From: Citrobacter sp. FP75
GTDB taxonomy: Bacteria > Pseudomonadota > Gammaproteobacteria > Enterobacterales > Enterobacteriaceae
Assembly: GCF_018342065.1 (NCBI RefSeq)
Contig: NZ_JAFDOE010000003.1
Span: forward strand, 248,001-312,000
Length of the DNA: 64,000 nt
Direction of reading: 5' to 3'
Shown: piece by piece, positions 17,581-27,647 of the stretch
Layout of the letters: each line of letters begins with the position of its first letter
Numbering within the stretch: the first letter of the stretch is position 1
Position numbers and translations under genes: made by a program
The notes under the pieces: model-generated
What the model saw: only the letters and a program-made list of their open reading frames with translations
Database searches by the model: none
Told to the model about the DNA's origin: nothing

Positions 17581-18717
17581 GTGAAAATCCTCGTTGATGA
17601 AAATATGCCCTATGCCCGCGAACTGTTCAGTCGTTTGGGGGAGGTCAAAGCGATTCCAGGTCGCCCGATTCCCGTTGCAGAACTGGATAATGCGGACGCC
17701 TTAATGGTGCGTTCGGTGACGAAAGTCAATGAATCACTGCTTGGCGGAAAACCGGTTAAGTTTGTCGGAACGGCAACCGCAGGCACTGACCACGTAGATG
17801 AAGCCTGGCTTGCGCAGTCAGAGATTGGTTTCTCCGCCGCGCCCGGTTGCAATGCGATTGCGGTGGTTGAGTATGTCTTTTCAGCACTGCTGATGCTGGC
17901 AGAGCGCGATGGTTTTGCGTTAGCCGATCGCACCGTGGGCATTGTCGGCGTCGGCAATGTAGGCGCGCGTTTGCAGGCGCGACTGGAAGCGTTAGGGATC
18001 CGCACATTACTTTGCGACCCGCCGCGTGCCGACCGGGGAGACGAGGGCGACTTCCGCTCGCTGGGCGAGCTGGTTGAGCAAGCCGATATTCTGACCTTCC
18101 ATACGCCACTGTTTAAAGACGGTCGGTACAAAACCCTGCATCTGGCCGATGAAGCGCTGATTAGCCGACTGAAGCCGGGCACTATCCTGATTAACGCCTG
18201 CCGTGGACCGGTCATCGACAATACCGCTTTGCTGGCCTGTCTTAATGCCGGGAAACGTTTGAGCGTGGTGCTGGATGTTTGGGAAGGTGAGCCGGATCTG
18301 AATGTCGCGCTGCTCGAGAAAGCGGATATCGGCACGGCACACATTGCGGGTTATACCCTCGAAGGGAAGGCGCGTGGGACAACGCAGGTTTTTGAGGCCT
18401 ATAGCAAGTTTATCGGTCGTGAGCAGCACGTTGCGCTGAACACACTGTTACCCGCACCCGAATTTGGCCGTATCACGCTGCATGGCCCGTTGGATCAGCC
18501 AACGCTGAAAAGGCTGGTGCATTTAGTGTATGATGTGCGCCGCGATGATGCGCCGCTGCGCAAAGTCGCTGGAATTCCGGGTGAGTTTGATAAACTGCGT
18601 AAAAATTACCTTGAGCGCCGTGAATGGTCGTCTTTGTACGTGATGTGTGACGACGCTGCTGCAGCTACCTTGTTATGTCAGCTGGGTTTTAACGCCGTTC
18701 ATCACCCGGCACATTAA
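17581..18717 (+). CDS. pdxB: Erythronate-4-phosphate dehydrogenase PdxB
   Basis: Second step of pyridoxal-phosphate synthesis in gamma-proteobacteria: 4-phosphoerythronate to 3-hydroxy-2-oxo-4-phosphobutanoate. The product is 378 residues, as in E. coli. The D-2-hydroxyacid dehydrogenase fold shows the NAD-binding [12 protein letters not shown] near residue 120, the catalytic arginine in NACRGPVID, and the histidine in [16 protein letters not shown] family-specific dimerisation domain follows at the C-terminus. The start is GTG. It heads the pdxB-usg-truA-dedA-accD series. A hairpin lies between it and usg. Confidence 0.96.
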   Translation: MKILVDENMPYARELFSRLGEVKAIPGRPIPVAELDNADALMVRSVTKVNESLLGGKPVKFVGTATAGTDHVDEAWLAQSEIGFSAAPGCNAIAVVEYVFSALLMLAERDGFALADRTVGIVGVGNVGARLQARLEALGIRTLLCDPPRADRGDEGDFRSLGELVEQADILTFHTPLFKDGRYKTLHLADEALISRLKPGTILINACRGPVIDNTALLACLNAGKRLSVVLDVWEGEPDLNVALLEKADIGTAHIAGYTLEGKARGTTQVFEAYSKFIGREQHVALNTLLPAPEFGRITLHGPLDQPTLKRLVHLVYDVRRDDAPLRKVAGIPGEFDKLRKNYLERREWSSLYVMCDDAAAATLLCQLGFNAVHHPAH

Positions 18718-18731
18718 TGTCTTCTTAATGC

Positions 18732-18756
18732 TCCCTGTCGAATAATACGACAGGGA
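18732..18756 (+). terminator. hairpin between pdxB and usg
   Basis: TCCCTGTCG and CGACAGGGA (18732-18740 and 18748-18756) form a 9-bp stem with a 7-base loop but no T-run. It is more likely an attenuator or mRNA-stabilising element than a full terminator. Confidence 0.6.
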
Positions 18757-18784
18757 CGCTTACGTATTTCTGGAGTAAATCACC

Positions 18785-19798
18785 ATGTCTGAAGGCTGGA
18801 ATATTGCCATTCTGGGCGCAACGGGCGCCGTAGGCGAAGCCCTGCTCGAAACGCTGGCGGAACGCCAGTTCCCGGTCGGTGAGATTTATGCGCTGGCTCG
18901 TAATGAAAGCGCGGGTGAGCGCCTGCGTTTTAACGGTAAATCAATAATCGTCCAGGATGTTGCTGACTTTGACTGGACACAGGCGCAGCTGGCATTTTTT
19001 GTCGCGGGCGTTGAAGCAACCGCGGCGTGGGTAGAAGAAGCAACCAATGCGGGCTGCCTGGTAATTGACAGCAGCGGCCTGTTTGCCCTTGAGCCGGACG
19101 TTCCGCTGGTGGTGCCGGACGTAAATCCGTTCGTACTGGCGGATTACCGCAACCGCAACGTGATTGCGGTCCCCGGTAGCCTGACCAGCCAACTGCTGTC
19201 TGCGCTGAAACCGCTGATTGACGATGGTGGACTTTCTCGTATCACGGTGACCAATATACTTTCGGCTTCCGCTCACGGTAAAAAAGCGGTTGATGCGCTG
19301 GCCGGGCAGAGTGCGAAGCTGCTCAACGGTATTCCGATTGATGACGACGATTTCTTTGGCCGCCAGCTGGCGTTCAACATGCTGCCGTTGCTGCCAGACC
19401 GCGAAGGCAGCGTGCGTGAAGAGCGTCGTATTGTTGATGAAGTGCGTAAAATTATGCAGGACGAAGGGCTGATGATCTCCGCAAGCATCGTACAGTCGCC
19501 GGTATTCTACGGCCATGCGCAGATGGTGAGCTTTGAAGCGCTACGTCCGCTGGCGGCAGAAGAAGCGCGCGACGCGTTTGAGCGTGGCGAAGATATTGTG
19601 CTGTCAGAAGCGACGGATTTCCCGACCCAGGTCCGCGATGCGTCTGGTAGTCCGCATCTTTCGGTTGGCTGCGTGCACAATGATTACGGTATGCCGGAGC
19701 AGGTACAGTTTTGGTCTGTAGCAGACAACGTGCGCTTCGGCGGCGCGTTGATGGCGGTGAAAATCGCTGAAAAACTGGTGCAGGAGTATATGTACTAA
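18785..19798 (+). CDS. usg: Aspartate-semialdehyde dehydrogenase-like protein Usg
   Basis: A 337-residue homologue of aspartate-semialdehyde dehydrogenase with the same length as E. coli Usg. The NADP-binding [16 protein letters not shown] is intact. Where the true dehydrogenases carry the catalytic cysteine, the sequence reads VPGSLTSQ, so the nucleophile is replaced and dehydrogenase activity is unlikely. Its role is unknown. The stop overlaps the truA start (TAATG), a linkage long known in E. coli and suggestive of translational coupling. Confidence 0.93.
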   Translation: MSEGWNIAILGATGAVGEALLETLAERQFPVGEIYALARNESAGERLRFNGKSIIVQDVADFDWTQAQLAFFVAGVEATAAWVEEATNAGCLVIDSSGLFALEPDVPLVVPDVNPFVLADYRNRNVIAVPGSLTSQLLSALKPLIDDGGLSRITVTNILSASAHGKKAVDALAGQSAKLLNGIPIDDDDFFGRQLAFNMLPLLPDREGSVREERRIVDEVRKIMQDEGLMISASIVQSPVFYGHAQMVSFEALRPLAAEEARDAFERGEDIVLSEATDFPTQVRDASGSPHLSVGCVHNDYGMPEQVQFWSVADNVRFGGALMAVKIAEKLVQEYMY

Positions 19799-20610
19799 TG
19801 TCTGACCTGCAACAACTGCCCGTCCATAAAATTGCGCTGGGTATTGAGTACGACGGCAGCAAATATTATGGCTGGCAGCGCCAGAACGAGGTCCGTAGCG
19901 TTCAGGAAAAGCTGGAAAAAGCGCTCTCTCAGGTCGCCAATGAACGCATCAATGTCTTTTGTGCGGGACGCACCGATGCGGGCGTTCATGGCACAGGGCA
20001 AGTCGTGCATTTTGAAACGACCGCGCAACGTAAAGACGCCGCCTGGACGCTGGGGGTAAATGCCAATTTACCGGGTGACATTGCTGTGCGCTGGGTAAAG
20101 GCAGTACCGGATGATTTTCATGCCCGATTTAGCGCAACGGCTCGCCGTTACCGCTACATCATCTACAATCATCGGTTGCGCCCTGCGGTTCTGGGTAAAG
20201 GCGTGACGCATTACTATGAGCCGCTGGATGCCGAACGTATGCATCGCGCGGCCCAGTGCCTGATTGGGGAGAATGATTTCACTTCGTTTCGGGCAATGCA
20301 GTGCCAGTCGCGTACACCGTGGCGCAACGTGATGCACATTAACGTGACGCGTCATGGCCCTTATGTGGTGGTTGATATTAAAGCGAATGCCTTTGTACAT
20401 CATATGGTCAGGAATATTGTCGGCAGCCTGATGGAAGTAGGTGCCAACAACCAGCCGGAGAGCTGGATAGCAGAACTGTTAGCGGCGAAGGACAGAACGC
20501 TGGCAGCGGCAACGGCGAAGGCGGAAGGGTTGTATCTGGTCGCGGTAGATTACCCCGACCGGTTTGACTTGCCAAAACCGCCGATGGGCCCGCTATTTCT
20601 GGCGGACTAA
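19798..20610 (+). CDS. truA: tRNA pseudouridine(38-40) synthase TruA
   Basis: Makes pseudouridine at positions 38, 39 and 40 of the tRNA anticodon arm. The 270 residues match E. coli. The catalytic aspartate is Asp60 in [15 protein letters not shown], and the second-domain motif [13 protein letters not shown] is clear. It overlaps usg at its start, and dedA follows after 24 bases. Confidence 0.97.
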   Translation: MSDLQQLPVHKIALGIEYDGSKYYGWQRQNEVRSVQEKLEKALSQVANERINVFCAGRTDAGVHGTGQVVHFETTAQRKDAAWTLGVNANLPGDIAVRWVKAVPDDFHARFSATARRYRYIIYNHRLRPAVLGKGVTHYYEPLDAERMHRAAQCLIGENDFTSFRAMQCQSRTPWRNVMHINVTRHGPYVVVDIKANAFVHHMVRNIVGSLMEVGANNQPESWIAELLAAKDRTLAAATAKAEGLYLVAVDYPDRFDLPKPPMGPLFLAD

Positions 20611-20634
20611 TTTGAGTCGTATAAAGGCATAACT

Positions 20635-21294
20635 ATGGAACTGATTTACTTTCTTATTGATTTTATCCTGCACATTGATGTGCACCTGGCAGAGTTGGTC
20701 GCGGAATATGGCGTTTGGGTTTATGCCATTCTGTTTCTGATCTTGTTCTGTGAAACCGGGCTGGTGGTCACGCCATTCCTGCCGGGAGACTCGCTGCTGT
20801 TTGTCGCAGGTGCGCTTTCCGCACTGCCAACCAACGATCTCAATGTTCATCTGATGGTGGCGTTAATGATCGTGGCGGCAATTGTGGGCGATGCGGTGAA
20901 CTACACTATCGGTCGGGTGTTTGGCGAAAGACTGTTTAGCAATCCGAACTCGAAAATTTTTCGTCGCAACTACCTGGATAAAACCCATGCGTTTTATGAA
21001 CGTCATGGCGGTAAAACCATTATTTTGGCGCGTTTTGTTCCGATCGTGCGTACATTCGCACCGTTTGTTGCCGGTATGGGGCACATGTCCTATCGTCATT
21101 TTGCGATGTATAACGTAGTGGGTGCGCTGCTGTGGGTATTACTGTTCACTTATGCGGGCTATCTGTTTGGCGACCTGCCAGTGGTGCAGGAAAACCTGAA
21201 GTTGTTGATTGTGGCGATTATCGTGCTCTCCGTATTACCAGGCGTTATCGAAATCATTCGCCACAAACGTGCAGCATCCAGGGCGCAAAAATAG
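20635..21294 (+). CDS. dedA: DedA-family inner-membrane protein
   Basis: A 219-residue polytopic protein of the DedA superfamily. Members are tied to proton-motive-force maintenance and to flipping of undecaprenyl phosphate or phospholipid (function of E. coli DedA itself less certain). Visible features are [17 protein letters not shown] near residue 40, the GRVFGERLF amphipathic stretch, and the [16 protein letters not shown] motif with its conserved arginine. The C-terminus is basic ([11 protein letters not shown]). It lies between truA and accD. Confidence 0.93.
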   Translation: MELIYFLIDFILHIDVHLAELVAEYGVWVYAILFLILFCETGLVVTPFLPGDSLLFVAGALSALPTNDLNVHLMVALMIVAAIVGDAVNYTIGRVFGERLFSNPNSKIFRRNYLDKTHAFYERHGGKTIILARFVPIVRTFAPFVAGMGHMSYRHFAMYNVVGALLWVLLFTYAGYLFGDLPVVQENLKLLIVAIIVLSVLPGVIEIIRHKRAASRAQK

Positions 21295-21443
21295 AAAGTA
21301 ACTCAGCGGTTCGACCACTTTTTTATCCAAAGTTTCGGGCTGTTATGTTTTAATGTGCAACATTCATGGTCTGTTGGGGGCAAAACTGGCATTATGCGCC
21401 CCTTATAACAAAGCTGACTAAGGTTCAGGCAGAAAGGTCACCA

Positions 21444-22358
21444 ATGAGCTGGATTGAACGAATTAAAAGCAACATTACTCCCACCCGCAAGGCAAGCATT
21501 CCTGAAGGGGTGTGGACCAAGTGTGATAGCTGCGGTCAGGTATTATACCGTGCTGAGCTGGAACGTAATCTTGAGGTCTGTCCGAAGTGTGACCATCACA
21601 TGCGCATGTCGGCGCGCAATCGCCTGCATAGCCTGTTAGATGAAGGTTCTCTTGTGGAACTGGGTAGCGAGCTTGAGCCGAAAGACGTGCTGAAGTTTCG
21701 TGACTCCAAGAAGTACAAAGACAGACTGGCTTCTGCGCAGAAAGAAACCGGTGAAAAAGATGCGCTGGTGGTAATGAAAGGCACGCTTCACGGTATGCCG
21801 GTTGTTGCTGCCGCATTCGAGTTCGCGTTTATGGGCGGCTCCATGGGTTCTGTGGTTGGCGCACGTTTCGTCCGTGCCGTTGAGCAGGCGCTGGAAGACA
21901 ACTGTCCGCTGATCTGCTTCTCCGCTTCTGGCGGGGCGCGTATGCAGGAAGCGCTGATGTCGCTGATGCAGATGGCTAAAACCTCTGCTGCGCTGGCAAA
22001 AATGCAGGAACGCGGTTTACCGTATATTTCAGTACTGACCGACCCAACCATGGGCGGTGTTTCAGCAAGCTTCGCGATGCTGGGCGACCTGAACATTGCT
22101 GAACCGAAAGCACTGATCGGCTTTGCCGGTCCGCGCGTTATCGAGCAAACCGTACGTGAAAAACTGCCGCCGGGATTCCAGCGCAGTGAATTCCTGATTG
22201 AAAAAGGCGCTATCGACATGATCGTTCGCCGTCCGGAAATGCGCCTTAAGCTGGCAAGCGTTCTGGCGAAGCTGATGAATCTTCCTGCGCCGAATCCGGA
22301 TGAGCCGAGTGAAGGCGTAGTGGTACCTCCGGTACCCGATCAGGAAGCAGAGGCCTGA
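21444..22358 (+). CDS. accD: Acetyl-CoA carboxylase carboxyltransferase subunit beta AccD
   Basis: Beta subunit of the carboxyltransferase that makes malonyl-CoA, the first committed step of fatty-acid synthesis. The product is 304 residues. The N-terminal zinc finger is complete: Cys27, Cys30, Cys46 and Cys49 (KCDSC and VCPKC). The crotonase-like core includes [12 protein letters not shown] and [11 protein letters not shown]. The ATG at 21444 gives [12 protein letters not shown] after an AGAAAGG ribosome site; the frame is open to 21366 but that stretch is leader. The GC-rich hairpin GGGGC/GCCCC at 21377-21402 lies in the leader. Confidence 0.97.
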   Translation: MSWIERIKSNITPTRKASIPEGVWTKCDSCGQVLYRAELERNLEVCPKCDHHMRMSARNRLHSLLDEGSLVELGSELEPKDVLKFRDSKKYKDRLASAQKETGEKDALVVMKGTLHGMPVVAAAFEFAFMGGSMGSVVGARFVRAVEQALEDNCPLICFSASGGARMQEALMSLMQMAKTSAALAKMQERGLPYISVLTDPTMGGVSASFAMLGDLNIAEPKALIGFAGPRVIEQTVREKLPPGFQRSEFLIEKGAIDMIVRRPEMRLKLASVLAKLMNLPAPNPDEPSEGVVVPPVPDQEAEA

Positions 22359-22373
22359 TAATTTACTCTATGG

Positions 22374-22420
22374 ATTTCGAGTTGCAGCCAACGTATCTGC
22401 AACTTGAAAAATGACGGGTA
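22374..22420. repeat. short enterobacterial intergenic palindrome (GTTGCAG type)
   Basis: TCGAGTTGCAG and CTGCAACTTGA form the arms, followed by AAAATGACGGGTA. This looks like a minimal copy of a family of intergenic repeats ending in AACTTGAAGTATGACG that I recall from Citrobacter, Klebsiella and Enterobacter. It is placed just before the accD terminator. Confidence 0.5.
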
Positions 22421-22421
22421 A

Positions 22422-22455
22422 AAAAGGGCAGAGCCACAGGCGCTGCCCTTTTGCT
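22422..22455 (+). terminator. accD terminator
   Basis: AAAAGGGCAG (22422-22431) pairs with CTGCCCTTTT (22443-22452) around an 11-base loop, and more T follows. It separates accD from folC. Confidence 0.85.
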
Positions 22456-22484
22456 TTTATTAACGTAACGAATCTACAGGCATC

Positions 22485-23753
22485 ATGGACAATAAACGTA
22501 TTCCCCAAGCCGCGTCGCCCCTGGCGTCGTGGCTTTCTTATCTGGAAAACCTGCACAGTAAAACCATCGATCTCGGCCTTGAGCGCGTAAGCCAGGTCGC
22601 GGGCAAACTGGGCGTGCTGAAACCTGCGCCGTTTGTTTTCACGGTGGCGGGTACTAACGGTAAGGGTACGACCTGCCGTACGCTGGAATCCGTACTGACA
22701 GCGGCGGGATATAAAGTCGGGGTGTACAGTTCTCCTCATCTGGTGCGCTACACGGAGCGCGTGCGCGTGCTGGGGGGGGAACTGCCGGAATCAGCACATA
22801 CCGCCTCATTTGCCGAGATTGAAGCCGCACGCGGCGACATTTCCCTGACCTACTTTGAATACGGTACGCTGTCGGCGCTGTGTCTGTTTAAGCAGGCTCA
22901 GCTTGATGTCGTTATTCTGGAAGTCGGCCTGGGCGGGCGTCTTGATGCTACCAATATTGTCGATGCTGATGTTGCCGTCGTCACCAGTATTGCGCTTGAT
23001 CATACTGACTGGCTGGGGCCGGATCGCGAAAGCATCGGCCGTGAGAAGGCCGGGATCTTCCGTGCAGAAAAACCGGCTATCGTCGGCGAACCGGAGATGC
23101 CTTACACCATTGCCGATGTGGCACAAGAGACCGGGGCTATTTTGCAGCGCTGTGGCGTTGACTGGCGCTATGCGGTTACGGAAAGTGACTGGTCCTTTAC
23201 GGACGGAGACGGTACGCTGATGCATCTGCCGTTACCCCAGGTTCCGCAGCCTAACGCCGCCACTGCGCTGGCCGCGCTGCGGGCCAGCGGACTTAATGTC
23301 AGCGAGCAGGCGATTCGTGAGGGGATTGAGCAGGCGATTTTACCGGGGCGTTTCCAGATTGCGAGCGAGTCGCCGCGCGTTATTTTTGATGTCGCGCATA
23401 ATCCTCATGCAGCAGAATATCTGACCGGACGTCTGAAAAAGTTAGTGAAAAACGGGCGTGTGCTTGCGGTTATCGGTATGCTACATGATAAAGACATTGC
23501 CGGTACGTTGGCCTGGCTGAAAAGCGTGGTTAACGTGTGGTATTGTGCGCCCCTGGAGGGGCCACGAGGTGCGACGGCAGAACAACTGCTGGAGCACCTG
23601 GGCAACGGTAAGGCGTATGACAGCGTGGCGCAGGCATGGTATTCAGCGCTGGCAGAGGCTAAACCAGAAGATACCGTGTTGGTGTGTGGATCGTTTCACA
23701 CTGTCGCACATGTCATGGAAGTGATAGACGTGGGGAGAAGCGGTGGCGAGTAA
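22485..23753 (+). CDS. folC: Dihydrofolate synthase / folylpolyglutamate synthase FolC
   Basis: Adds the first glutamate to dihydropteroate and further glutamates to folates, using ATP. The product is 422 residues, as in E. coli. The Mur-ligase-type P-loop is seen as TVAGTNGKGTTCRT near residue 48. The dihydropteroate-site segment SSPHLVRYTER follows, and the C-terminal domain holds FDVAHNPHAAEYL. The ATG lies 30 bases after the accD terminator hairpin. The last four codons overlap the dedD start, so the two are probably coupled. Confidence 0.96.
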   Translation: MDNKRIPQAASPLASWLSYLENLHSKTIDLGLERVSQVAGKLGVLKPAPFVFTVAGTNGKGTTCRTLESVLTAAGYKVGVYSSPHLVRYTERVRVLGGELPESAHTASFAEIEAARGDISLTYFEYGTLSALCLFKQAQLDVVILEVGLGGRLDATNIVDADVAVVTSIALDHTDWLGPDRESIGREKAGIFRAEKPAIVGEPEMPYTIADVAQETGAILQRCGVDWRYAVTESDWSFTDGDGTLMHLPLPQVPQPNAATALAALRASGLNVSEQAIREGIEQAILPGRFQIASESPRVIFDVAHNPHAAEYLTGRLKKLVKNGRVLAVIGMLHDKDIAGTLAWLKSVVNVWYCAPLEGPRGATAEQLLEHLGNGKAYDSVAQAWYSALAEAKPEDTVLVCGSFHTVAHVMEVIDVGRSGGE

Positions 23754-24405
23754 GTTTCAGAATCGATTAGTCGGCACGATTGTGCTGGTGGCGCTCGGGG
23801 TGATTGTGCTTCCCGGGCTGCTTGACGGGCAGAAAAAACATTATCAGGATGAGTTCGCGGCTATTCCGTTGGTACCTAAACCCGGCGACCGTGATGAGCC
23901 GGATATGATGCCTGCAGCAACGCAGGCGCTGCCGACGCAACCGCCGGAAGGTGCAGCAGAAGAGGTGCGTGCGGGTGATGCCGCTGCGCCGTCGTTGGAT
24001 CCGTCGCGCATGGCGACGGCAAACAGCGCTGAGTTCGATCCTATACCTGCGCCTGTTGAACCACCGAAGCCTAAACCGAAGCCGCAGCCTGTTGTTGCTA
24101 CACCTGCGCCGGCACCGACTCCGGCCCCGAAACCGGTCGTCGAAGAAGCCCCGGCCCCGACCGGTAAAGCGTATGTTGTGCAACTCGGTGCGCTAAAAAA
24201 TGCGGATAAGGTCAATGAGATCGTGGGCAAACTTCGTGGCGCTGGCTTCCGGGTATTTACTTCCCCGTCAACACCAGTACAGGGTAAAATAACCCGTATT
24301 CTCGTTGGGCCTGACGCCTCCAGAGATAAGTTGAAAAACTCGCTTGGCGAACTGCAGAAGATCTCCGGCTTGAGTGGGGTAGTGATGGGTTACAGCCCGA
24401 ACTAA
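23743..24405 (+). CDS. dedD: SPOR-domain cell-division protein DedD
   Basis: Septal-ring protein that binds denuded glycan strands at the division site. The product is 220 residues, as in E. coli. One N-terminal membrane helix (about residues 9-26, GTIVLVALGVIVLPGLLDG) leads to a long proline/alanine-rich periplasmic linker with repeated KPKPKPQP and PAPTPAPKP segments. The SPOR domain at about residues 145-220 starts at AYVVQLGALKNADKVNEIV. The start is GTG inside the folC end. It is followed by a BIME and a terminator before cvpA. Confidence 0.95.
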   Translation: MASKFQNRLVGTIVLVALGVIVLPGLLDGQKKHYQDEFAAIPLVPKPGDRDEPDMMPAATQALPTQPPEGAAEEVRAGDAAAPSLDPSRMATANSAEFDPIPAPVEPPKPKPKPQPVVATPAPAPTPAPKPVVEEAPAPTGKAYVVQLGALKNADKVNEIVGKLRGAGFRVFTSPSTPVQGKITRILVGPDASRDKLKNSLGELQKISGLSGVVMGYSPN

Positions 24406-24413
24406 GTTAGGGT

Positions 24414-24508
24414 TGCCAGATGGCGATGCTCTGCGTCTTATCATGCCTGGAGTGTCGCTGTTTTGTAGGCCGGAAAAGGTGTTTACACTGCCATCCGGTA
24501 GTGCCCGA
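24414..24508. repeat. BIME: two REP units in opposite orientation
   Basis: TTGCCAGATGGCGATGCTCT with CGTCTTATCATGCCTGG, then GTAGGCCGGAAAAGG with CCATCCGGTAGTG, are two REP-like units head to tail downstream of dedD. Confidence 0.65.
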
Positions 24509-24524
24509 AGAGGCAAAAAGTCAG

Positions 24525-24560
24525 ATGGCGTTGAAGATTTTTTCAGCGCCATTTTTATTT
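24525..24560 (+). terminator. terminator between dedD and cvpA
   Basis: ATGGCGTTGAA (24525-24535) pairs with TTCAGCGCCAT (24542-24552), with one G-U pair and a 6-base loop, followed by TTTTATTT. Confidence 0.85.
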
Positions 24561-24581
24561 ACGCGTGGAAAGGAAATCCCT

Positions 24582-24610
24582 ACGCAAACGTTTTCTTTTT
24601 CTGTTAGAAT
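24582..24610 (+). promoter_or_regulatory. PurR operator and promoter of cvpA-purF
   Basis: ACGCAAACGTTTTCTT (24582-24597) is a close match to the PurR box ACGCAAACGTTTTCGT. The -10 candidate TAGAAT is at 24605-24610, so the operator covers the -35 region. Repression of cvpA-purF by PurR with hypoxanthine or guanine is known in E. coli. Confidence 0.85.
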
Positions 24611-24653
24611 GCGCCCCGAACAGGACGACAGGGCGTAAAATCGTGGGACACAT

Positions 24654-25142
24654 ATGGTCTGGATTGATTACGCCATTATCGCGGTGATTGGTTTTTCCTG
24701 TCTGGTTAGCCTGATCCGTGGCTTTGTTCGTGAAGCATTATCGTTGGTGACTTGGGGTTGTGCTTTCTTTGTCGCCAGCCATTACTACACTTACCTGTCT
24801 GTCTGGTTTACGGGCTTTGAAGACGAACTGGTTCGAAATGGGATTGCTATCGCGATACTGTTTATCGCGACGCTTATCGTCGGTGCTATCGTTAACTTTG
24901 TGATAGGCCAACTGGTGGAGAAAACAGGTCTGTCGGGTACCGACAGGGTGTTGGGGATCTGCTTCGGTGCTCTGCGAGGAGCGTTGATCGTCGCCGCCAT
25001 ACTGTTCTTTCTCGATACGTTTACCGGTGTGTCGAAAAGTGAAGACTGGAGTAAGTCGCAGCTGATCCCGCAGTTCAGTTTCATCATCAGATGGTTCTTT
25101 GACTATCTGCAAAGCTCGTCAAGTTTCTTGCCCAAAGTATAA
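24654..25142 (+). CDS. cvpA: CvpA inner-membrane protein (colicin V production)
   Basis: A 162-residue membrane protein with four hydrophobic segments. It is needed for colicin V production in E. coli and linked to envelope (deoxycholate) tolerance; its molecular function is not settled. The N-terminal VWIDYAIIAVIGFSCLVSLIRG and GFVREALSLVTWG are the family's conserved part. It is cotranscribed with purF, which starts 33 bases downstream, and shares the PurR operator. Confidence 0.96.
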   Translation: MVWIDYAIIAVIGFSCLVSLIRGFVREALSLVTWGCAFFVASHYYTYLSVWFTGFEDELVRNGIAIAILFIATLIVGAIVNFVIGQLVEKTGLSGTDRVLGICFGALRGALIVAAILFFLDTFTGVSKSEDWSKSQLIPQFSFIIRWFFDYLQSSSSFLPKV

Positions 25143-25175
25143 ATTTTGGGTCGTTGCTGAACGAGGAAAAGACGT

Positions 25176-26693
25176 ATGTGCGGTATTGTCGGTATCGCCG
25201 GTGTTATGCCGGTAAACCAGTCGATTTATGACGCGTTAACGGTGCTCCAGCATCGTGGCCAGGATGCCGCTGGCATCATTACCATTGATGCCAACAACTG
25301 CTTCCGTTTGCGAAAAGCGAATGGAATGGTGAGCGACATTTTTGAAGCTCGCCATATGCAGCGTTTGCAGGGCAATATGGGCATCGGGCATGTGCGTTAC
25401 CCAACGGCTGGCAGCTCCAGCGCCTCCGAAGCTCAACCTTTTTACGTCAACTCACCGTACGGTATCACGCTTGCCCACAACGGCAATCTGACCAACGCCC
25501 ATGAGCTGCGTAGAAAGCTGTTCGAAGAAAAGCGCCGTCACATCAACACCACTTCCGATTCAGAAATCCTGCTGAATATTTTTGCCAGCGAGCTGGATAA
25601 CTTCCGCCATTACCCGCTGGAAGCGGACAATATTTTTGCTGCTATTGCGGCAACCAACCGCCAGATCCGCGGCGCTTATGCCTGTGTGGCGATGATTATC
25701 GGTCACGGCATGGTCGCCTTTCGCGATCCGAACGGCATCCGTCCGCTGGTGTTGGGCAAGCGCGATATCGGTGATGGCCGTACCGAGTATATGGTGGCCT
25801 CCGAGAGCGTGGCGCTGGATACGCTGGGCTTTGAATTCCTGCGCGATGTTGCACCGGGTGAAGCGGTCTATATTACCGAAAAAGGTAACTTGTTTACCCG
25901 CCAGTGTGCCGATAATCCGGTCAGCAATCCGTGCCTGTTCGAGTACGTTTACTTTGCGCGTCCGGACTCCTTCATCGACAAAATTTCCGTCTACAGCGCT
26001 CGCGTGAATATGGGCACTAAGCTTGGCGAAAAAATTGCCCGTGAGTGGGAGGATTTGGACATCGACGTGGTGATCCCCATCCCAGAAACCTCGTGCGACA
26101 TCGCGCTGGAAATTGCCCGTATTCTCGGCAAACCGTACCGCCAGGGCTTTGTGAAAAACCGCTACGTGGGCCGTACCTTTATCATGCCGGGCCAGCAGTT
26201 ACGTCGTAAATCTGTGCGCCGTAAGCTGAATGCCAACCGTGCGGAATTCCGTGATAAAAACGTGCTGCTGGTAGATGATTCCATCGTGCGCGGGACCACC
26301 TCAGAACAGATTATCGAGATGGCGCGTGAGGCCGGAGCGAAGAAGGTGTATCTGGCCTCCGCTGCGCCGGAAATCCGCTTCCCGAACGTTTACGGCATTG
26401 ATATGCCGACGGCGACGGAGCTGATTGCTCATGGCCGCGAAGTTGACGAGATCCGCCAAATCATTGGCGCTGACGGTCTTATCTTCCAGGATCTGAACGA
26501 TCTGATCGAAGCCGTCCGCGCTGAGAACCCGGAAATTCAGCAGTTTGAATGTTCTGTGTTCAACGGCGTGTACGTTACTAAAGACGTTGACCAACAGTAT
26601 CTTGATTTCCTTGATTCCCTGCGTAATGACGACGCCAAAGCGGTATTGCGTCAAAACGAAGCGGAAAACCTCGAGATGCACAACGAAGGTTAA
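25176..26693 (+). CDS. purF: Amidophosphoribosyltransferase PurF
   Basis: First committed step of purine synthesis: PRPP plus glutamine to 5-phosphoribosylamine. The product is 505 residues, as in E. coli. After removal of Met1, Cys2 (MCGIVGIAG) is the N-terminal nucleophile of the glutaminase half. The C-terminal phosphoribosyltransferase half shows the PRPP loop [13 protein letters not shown] near residue 365. The ribosome site GAGGAAAAG is strong. Regulated by PurR through the cvpA promoter, and by purine nucleotide feedback by family knowledge. Confidence 0.98.
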   Translation: MCGIVGIAGVMPVNQSIYDALTVLQHRGQDAAGIITIDANNCFRLRKANGMVSDIFEARHMQRLQGNMGIGHVRYPTAGSSSASEAQPFYVNSPYGITLAHNGNLTNAHELRRKLFEEKRRHINTTSDSEILLNIFASELDNFRHYPLEADNIFAAIAATNRQIRGAYACVAMIIGHGMVAFRDPNGIRPLVLGKRDIGDGRTEYMVASESVALDTLGFEFLRDVAPGEAVYITEKGNLFTRQCADNPVSNPCLFEYVYFARPDSFIDKISVYSARVNMGTKLGEKIAREWEDLDIDVVIPIPETSCDIALEIARILGKPYRQGFVKNRYVGRTFIMPGQQLRRKSVRRKLNANRAEFRDKNVLLVDDSIVRGTTSEQIIEMAREAGAKKVYLASAAPEIRFPNVYGIDMPTATELIAHGREVDEIRQIIGADGLIFQDLNDLIEAVRAENPEIQQFECSVFNGVYVTKDVDQQYLDFLDSLRNDDAKAVLRQNEAENLEMHNEG

Positions 26694-26706
26694 TGCTCAC
26701 CTTCAG

Positions 26707-26731
26707 GCAAGGGCGCGAGTGGTGCCCTTGC
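26707..26731. terminator. hairpin after purF
   Basis: GCAAGGGC and GCCCTTGC (26707-26714 and 26724-26731) form an 8-bp stem with a 9-base loop and no T-run. It lies between purF and ubiX and may reduce read-through. Confidence 0.55.
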
Positions 26732-26790
26732 TTGCAACTCCCCGCAAAATCCTGCAAAGTCAGCCCTGAAACAAGAAAGGGCGATTAAAC

Positions 26791-27360
26791 ATGAAACGAC
26801 TCATCATTGGTATTTCTGGCGCCAGCGGTGCAATTTACGGCGTGCGGCTGTTACAGGTTTTACGTGACGTTGCCGATGTGGAAACCCATCTGGTGATGAG
26901 CGCGGCGGCGCGGCAGACGCTGGCGCTGGAAACGGACCTCTCTGTACGCGACGTGCAGGCATTGGCCAATGTGAATCATGACGCGCGCGATATCGCCGCC
27001 AGTATTTCATCCGGTTCATTCCAGACGGCAGGGATGGTCATTCTGCCTTGTTCAATTAAAACGCTTTCCGGCATTGTCCATAGTTATACCGATGGGCTGC
27101 TGACCCGTGCGGCCGACGTGGTGCTGAAAGAGCGCCGTCCGCTGGTGCTGTGCGTACGTGAAACGCCGCTGCATCTGGGGCATCTGCGACTGATGACGCA
27201 GGCGGCTGAAATAGGCGCGGTGATTATGCCGCCGGTTCCGGCGTTTTATCATCGTCCTCAGACGCTGGATGATGTGATTAATCAAACGGTTAATCGCGTA
27301 CTCGACCAGTTCGACATCACGCTTCCGCAGGATCTCTTTACTCGCTGGCAGGGGGCATAA
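26791..27360 (+). CDS. ubiX: Flavin prenyltransferase UbiX
   Basis: Joins dimethylallyl phosphate to FMN to make prenylated FMN, the cofactor of the UbiD decarboxylase in ubiquinone synthesis. The product is 189 residues, as in E. coli. The flavin-binding N-terminus GISGASGAIYGVRLL and the segment PCSIKTLSGIVHSYTDGLL are present, as is VIMPPVPAFYHRP near residue 150. The ribosome site AGAAAGGGCG lies before the ATG. It ends at a terminator that separates it from argT. Confidence 0.96.
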   Translation: MKRLIIGISGASGAIYGVRLLQVLRDVADVETHLVMSAAARQTLALETDLSVRDVQALANVNHDARDIAASISSGSFQTAGMVILPCSIKTLSGIVHSYTDGLLTRAADVVLKERRPLVLCVRETPLHLGHLRLMTQAAEIGAVIMPPVPAFYHRPQTLDDVINQTVNRVLDQFDITLPQDLFTRWQGA

Positions 27361-27390
27361 GCCGCTCCGCCTGCGTGCGTATCTGCATTC

Positions 27391-27416
27391 ATTGCCCTGT
27401 TTCAGGGCAATTTTGT
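27391..27416 (+). terminator. ubiX terminator
   Basis: ATTGCCCTG (27391-27399) pairs with CAGGGCAAT (27403-27411) around TTT, followed by TTTG. Confidence 0.85.
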
Positions 27417-27564
27417 AACCGCGATCATATCCTCAACATTTAATTCGTTAAAACTCAACGAAACGCTGCGGTTCAACCGTCAGACCTGCTATCTTCAAAA
27501 TCAGGACAATATTGCAACGTTTTATTAACATATTTAACGTCGAATATCCTCATCGACGCGAAAA

Positions 27565-27580
27565 TGGCATAAGACCTGCA
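27565..27580 (+). promoter_or_regulatory. sigma-54 promoter of argT
   Basis: TGGCATAAGACCTGCA has the -24 GG and -12 GC at the right 10-base spacing (consensus TGGCACN5TTGCW). It lies 67 bases before the argT ATG. Nitrogen control of argT through NtrC is known in Salmonella. A CGTCGA/TCGACG inverted repeat is just upstream at 27538-27558. Confidence 0.75.
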
Positions 27581-27647
27581 TGAAAAAGTCTGCAAACACA
27601 CAACACAACGTAAAACATAATAAAATTATGCCACTTGAGGGTTATGT

